Shown here one piece after another: positions 59,614 through 64,000 of a DNA stretch of 64,000 bases (the first letter of the stretch is position 1; each line of letters begins with the position of its first letter). The DNA is taken from assembly GCF_029873635.1 (NCBI RefSeq), contig NC_080421.1, positions 744,001 through 808,000 of the forward strand, in the 5' to 3' direction. A program made the translations under genes and the position numbers. Origin of the DNA: Malania oleifera. Taxonomy: Eukaryota > Streptophyta > Magnoliopsida > Santalales > Ximeniaceae. Below the pieces are notes generated by a model. It made no database searches and was not told the origin of the DNA. It worked only from the letters and a program-made list of their open reading frames with translations.

Positions 59614-60910
59614 TATCAGGGAAAATGGTTTAATTTGTGTGGCATGGGTAAAAAATCTTATAATTTGTGTGATGGAAAAATGTTATGTTTTCAGAACCTT
59701 CATGCTATTATTGTTTCCGAGAAATGGTTAAAATAGTACGGGAATTATATTTTTCATAATTTATGTGAAATGGCGCAAGAGTCGTAATTTATAAAATGGT
59801 GCAAGGGTCGTAATTTGTGTGAAATGGTGCAAGGGTCATAGTTTATATAAAATGGTGTAAGGGCCATTAATTTATATGATATGACATGAAATGTCGGCGC
59901 AAGGGTCGTAATGAAAATATGTTATTTTTATGAAAATACTGTTATGTTAGATATTATGGTGAAACGGTTATATTCAGCATATGAAATACAGTGTATGATA
60001 TCAGCACCTGGATGACTTAGTTTAGTTTAGTTCAGCAGTACGGTACCATAACTATATATGTATTCAGATTATGTTAGTGCTACCACATGCCGCAAAGGGC
60101 TGTGGGAGATTCGCAGTCGATGTGACTTTAGTGCAAAGTTGTAAACGTCCCTTTGGTAGTTCAAACCTAGGTGGGGCGGGCCCATCGTACTTACAGACTT
60201 ATATTAATCTAGCATGGTCGGCCAGCCAGTCCTAAGTCCTGCATTCAGGCTGCACAACCCAGTCATGTGGGGGTAATACATGACATCAACTAGCTATCCA
60301 TCATGGGATTTATTTCACATATTATACAGTGATATAAGTTGTTTTACATGTACATATATATTGCATGACATGTATGCTACTTTCAAATATGTTTATTCAG
60401 TATTTATTAGACAGATTTCTCATATATAATTTATGTATAATATATGCTTATGACGAGTGAAATACCCATGTTGCCACACGTTGATATTAGTTCATTTCCC
60501 TTACTGAGAGGTGTCTCACCCTAGTTTTAAAATATTTTAGGGAATCGAGGTAGGGGAGCGAATAGAGCTCCGCAGCGATAGTGGTCACCTGATCTACCCT
60601 GCCAGAAGGGTAAGTCGTTCCACTAGGGTTAGATGGATTTTGGAGTAGTGATCCTAGGGAACTTTATGTTCATTTTGGGATGTGTGTAAATTTATATGGC
60701 TGGTTGTAAAACTCTGGTATTGTATTTGGACGGTTGGTTTGTTATGCATATGATGCATGTTTTCTGCTGCTAGGATGCCGGTGATATATGACAGGTTTAT
60801 TCCCCAATACCCACGGGTCTGGGTGGATTATGTTTATAGTTTCATGATTATTGACATGCTATTATGTAAAGAAAAAAAAAATATATGTGAAAATTAGATA
60901 GGTTGTTATA
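58576..60910 (+). repeat. Element H 5' LTR
   Basis: TGTAGTGATCC to GGTTGTTATA, 2335 bp. Simple repeats (AAT, TA, GT) occupy 58590-58808, and a (TA)n run lies at 59563-59612. The minisatellite aatggtgcaagggtcgtaattt is at 59764-59915 and a perfect copy of the hairpin at 60262-60284. No GTCGAC palindrome array was found, unlike in the relatives. Confidence 0.85.
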
Positions 60911-61214
60911 GTTTGGTATCAGAGCCAGGTTGCTAGGTTCTGCAGACTTTAGAGTGTAGTGGAAACAATACTAGAGTTTTGAAAGGGGTTTGAGGTTTGG
61001 TTTTGCAGTCCAAAGGCAGGACTACTGTGCTGGTTTTTGTGTCTTTCTTGGGGTGACAATTTCACGAAAGCCATAGTAAAATATTAACGGGTTGTGTTTC
61101 TAAAGTTTAGGACTTAACCTTAAATAAATATAAGAATGGCAATATAGTGGGGTTTTGGTTAGATATGTATATTATAAGGACAGGGTCTCTGAGTCATGTT
61201 CATTGTCTTTCAGG

Positions 61215-62240
61215 ATGGACCCTGGTGGAGGTAGTGCCCATGCAAGCAGTAGTGATGGTGCAGGACCCTCGAGTGCAGGCGGGGTTGATTCTGATGTTGT
61301 ATTACGTAGTGTGGCTCAGCAGGTTATGGCTGATATCGCTATGAGCTCTAGGGAGTAGGGAGGCCTGTCTGCAGACCGTGGGTGTACGATTGAGAAATTC
61401 ACTAAGATGAATCCTCCAGCATTCCCATGAGGGGTTGATTCTGTAGTCGTCGGGAACTGGATGCAGGAAATAAAGAAGGTTTTGGCGGTGCTGCAGTGTA
61501 CTGAGGAGCAGCGGGTTCTATTCGCTACTTATAAATTGACAGGAGAGGCAGAGCGCTGGTGAACTGTTGTGAAACTCCTGGAACAGTAAAGGACGATGCC
61601 GATAGCTATGATATGGGATCGATTTAGAGAATTGTTCTTTGAAAGATACTTTCCAGCCACTGTCAGAGAAGCCAAAGTGGAGGAGTTCTTGAATCTGAAG
61701 TGGGGACAACAGTTAGTTCAATAATATGCGGCGAGATTTATAGAATTGTCTCGTTTCGCCCCCTTTAATATACCTGATGAAGCAAGGAAGGTGAGAAAAT
61801 TTGAAATAGGGTTGAGGCGTGAGATCTACAGATAGGTTATGATATTGAAAATACAAAACTTTGCTGAGCTGGTAGACAGAGCCGTTTTGGCTGAGGCCAG
61901 TGAACGGTTGGGTGTTGAGGAGTAGGGACAGAAGAAGAGATTTGTGCCTTCAAGTTTCCAGCAGAGGTCCAAGCAGGGTCAGTAGAGGAGAGGAAACTAT
62001 GGTAGAGGACAAAGATAGGAGGATGGGGGTCGTGGGGTTCAGGCAGTGCAGACTTACCCTGTTTGTCTGACTTGTGGAAAGAGACACTTGGGAGAGTGTC
62101 GAGTGGGGAGTGTAGTCTGCTATTGCTACGGTGGTTCAGGGCATATGACACGAGATTGTTCTACACCACTTGGTACTGCTCCTACTCCCAAGCAGTTTAG
62201 GGGAGGTTACCAGGCACCTCATGGAGGCCAGTAGAGAAAT
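61215..62240 (+). pseudogene. Element H gag
   Basis: ATG at 61215: MDPGGGSAHASSSDGAGPSS, capsid region with [20 protein letters not shown] and ELFFERYFPATV. Two Cys motifs follow, YPVCLTCGKRHLGEC and VVCYCYGGSGHMTRDC. Stops occur at former Gln (CAG to TAG) and Trp (TGG to TGA) codons, for example 61356-61358 and about 61560. Confidence 0.87.
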
Positions 62241-63489
62241 GTGGCTCCAACGAGGGTGTATGCATTGATGCTTGGTGATGCCGAGACCGCAGGTGACGTC
62301 GTGAAAGGTACCTTTATTGTTTTACCATATCAGGTTATTGTTTTATTTGATTCAGGTGTCACACACTCTTTTGTGTCTGCGGACTATATTAAATTGTCTG
62401 GAAATGAGACCTTGTTGTTAGGGGTAGAATTGTCTGTAGCTACACCATCAGGATTAGTGGTGAGGTGTCGTAGAGTGCTCAGGGGTTATGCGGTAGAAAT
62501 TCAGGGGAGAGTGTTACCAGCTAACCTAATTGTGTTAGATATGCATGGGTTCGATATAATACTGGGTATGGATTGGTTGGTAGCTAACTATGCTAATATT
62601 GACTGTCATTTGAAAGAGGTGATCTTCAAACCACCAGGCAAGCAAGAATTTAAATTTTTGGGTCGCAAGTGCATTACCTGTCTCAGTTAGTATCAGCTAT
62701 GCAGGCGAGAAGATTACTCCTAGAGGGATGTTAGGGGTTTATAGTCTACATAAAGGAGGTGTCAGAAAATGAAATGAAGCTTGACAATACACTAGTGGTT
62801 GAGGAGTTTCGATATGTTTTCCTAGAAGAATTGTCAGGATTGTCTCCAGATCGTAAGGTAGATTCTGTTATTGATCTACTTCCTGGGACAACACCGATCT
62901 CTAAAGCTCCTTATCGTATGGTTCCAGCAGAGTTGAGGGAATTAAAGGACCAACTACAAGACCTATTGAATAAAGCATTTATCAGACCTAATGTTTCACC
63001 CTAGGGAGTTCCAGTGTTATTTGTTAAGAAGAAAGACAGGTTTATGAGAATGTGTATAGACTATAGGGAGATAAATAAGACGTCTCAAAGATAGCTTTTA
63101 AGACTAGGTATGAGCATTATGAATTTCTTGTTATGCCTTTTGGTATGACGAATGCTCCTACAGTATTCATGGATTTGATGAATAGAATCTTTCATCAGTA
63201 TTTAGACCAACTTATCGTGATTTTCATTGATGATATACTGGTATACTCGAGGAGTTTTAAGGAGCATGAGGCACATTTACAACAGGTACTCCAAACGCTC
63301 AGGGAAAAGAGTTTGTATGCTAAATTCAGTAAATGCGAATTATGGTTAGAGAAGGTGGCGTTTCTGAGGCACGTTATCTCAGGTAATGGAATTTCAATGG
63401 ATCCCAGCAAGATTGATGCAGTTGTGAAGTGGGTTAGGCCGAAGAATGTTTAGGAAATTAGGAGTTTCTTGGGGCTGGCAGGTTATTAT
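62241..63489 (+). pseudogene. Element H protease and partial reverse transcriptase
   Basis: MAPTRVYALMLGDAETAGDV leads to a retropepsin whose active site reads FDSGVTHSFVS (Ala changed to Val after DSG), then DIILGMDWLVAN. RT starts near 62760 with LSPDRKVDSVIDLLPGT and reaches DYREINK. About 120 bp are deleted there (near 63080), removing the [11 protein letters not shown]...SGYHQ part. It resumes with [20 protein letters not shown] and the catalytic FIDDILVYS. It ends at about 63489. Confidence 0.87.
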
Positions 63490-64000
63490 CTTCAATGGAG
63501 GGTTTCCTGCTACATACTTGGGTGTTCCTTTGGTATCAAGTCATCTTACGGCCAGTATTTTAGAGCCTCTAGTTGCTAAATTGAGGAAAAAGATAGCAAG
63601 TTGGAAATTTAAGCTTTTATCTCAACGGGTCATTTACTTTTAATTAAGCATGTATTATCTTCAATGTCCCCTGTTCTTCGAGCCTATTTACAGGGGAGGG
63701 GCAGCGAGAGGAATAGGCGAACAGCTTTGATCGATACCAACTACGAAGTAAAACAAAGAGGGTTTCCTGCCTTTTATTTTTCTGGGTGGCGGGGTTTTAG
63801 TAGGGCCCTCCTAATAACAATTTGTTAGCTTCCGAAAAGTAGAAAGAATAAAGTTTTAAGTTCTTAAGAGTGTGTTTCGTACTTGCGGTTCATCAATTGG
63901 CAGTAATTCACATTCCTAATATTGTCTTCACAAAGATAAATTCTATGTTATCGAATTTTTTTTGGAGTGGAGTAAATGATAAAAGAAAAAGGAAATGGTG
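63490..64000 (+). pseudogene. LINE (L1/RIL-type) reverse transcriptase fragment, runs off the right edge
   Basis: The frame from 63446 passes from gypsy into GGFPATYLGVPLVSSHLTAS and LEPLVAKLRKKIASWKFKLL, the conserved C-terminal part of plant L1-like RT. Near 63651 comes KHVLSSM-type sequence. After an insertion of about 220 bp it resumes at about 63888 with HQLAVIHIPNIVFTKINSML and NFFWSGVNDKRKRKW to the window end. LINE RT copies its RNA at nicked target DNA. Only this 3' portion is visible. A frameshift follows KLLSQ. Confidence 0.85.
63670..63887. other. About 220-bp foreign segment inside the LINE fragment
   Basis: It interrupts the LINE reading between SSM and HQLAVIHIPN. The segment has purine-rich runs (caggggaggggcagcgagag) and a higher GC content than its flanks, and no LTR or TIR ends. 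Its origin is unknown; organelle-derived DNA is one possibility I cannot test. Confidence 0.5.

Larger units (their letters stand above)
58576..63489 (+). mobile_element. Element H: Tekay-like gypsy element, 3'-truncated
   Basis: 5' LTR at 58576-60910, primer-binding site (tggtatcagagcc) from 60913, gag, protease and RT, ending abruptly at about 63489 within the RT thumb ([10 protein letters not shown]). LINE sequence follows. RNase H, integrase and the 3' LTR are missing, so the element was truncated before or during joining to the LINE. Confidence 0.88.

Noticed and set aside
1-64000. tRNA, rRNA or other structural RNA genes
   Set aside because: No tRNA cloverleaf signature or rRNA stretch was recognised; the tggtatcagagcc strings are retrotransposon primer-binding sites, not tRNA genes.
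1-64000. A new multi-gene defence or biosynthetic system
   Set aside because: The only intact genes are a sugar transporter and homoserine kinase, in convergent orientation and unrelated pathways; the rest is transposable-element DNA.

Overview
The window is nuclear DNA from a flowering plant, most likely a eudicot. The evidence is GT-AG introns, a tonoplast sugar transporter very like Arabidopsis TMT2/TST2, a plastid-targeted homoserine kinase, and Ty3/gypsy and Ty1/copia retrotransposons of plant lineages. Only two genes look intact, and both lie in the first 14 kb. The remainder is mostly nested, decayed transposable elements.

Layout. 1-854: start of a gypsy LTR (minus) running off the left edge. 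855-1967: broken copia gag (minus). 2309-3260: dead linker-histone H1 copy split by a solo copia LTR. 5354-11710: five-exon tonoplast sugar transporter (plus). 12659-13810: intronless homoserine kinase (minus), convergent with the transporter. 13998-18320: long-TIR DNA element carrying a solo gypsy LTR and bounded by about 380-bp direct copies of the 5' end of the kinase gene.

18716-42053 is a Russian-doll block. A chromodomain-bearing gypsy element (A) contains a Tekay/Del-like gypsy element (B, 20949-38650). B contains a deleted relative (C, 25428-34167). The 5' LTR of C contains a hAT-type element (D, 26116-27048). Target-site duplications (TSDs) mark the levels; those of A, C and D have one mismatch each.

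42054-58053 holds a second nest, mostly on the minus strand. A copia LTR fragment and gypsy LTR scraps come first. Then a Tekay-like element (G) is split by a related element (F, 44132-54659, TSD ctcct). The 3' LTR of F is invaded by a truncated SIRE-like copia (E), whose own LTR holds an opposite-strand solo LTR. 58576-63489 is another Tekay-like element (H, plus), fused to a LINE reverse-transcriptase fragment that runs off the right edge.

The two genes are independent housekeeping functions: vacuolar sugar loading, and threonine/isoleucine synthesis. I found no coherent new multi-gene system. The most unusual signals are non-coding. Arrays of palindromes centred on GTCGAC, or GGCGCC in one family, sit just upstream of the TATA box in several LTR families. 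A conserved short hairpin and a fast-changing minisatellite occupy the same place in all Tekay-like LTRs. A 380-bp duplication of the kinase 5' end flanks the TIR element. All calls come from reading the sequence and the conceptual translations; no search was run.
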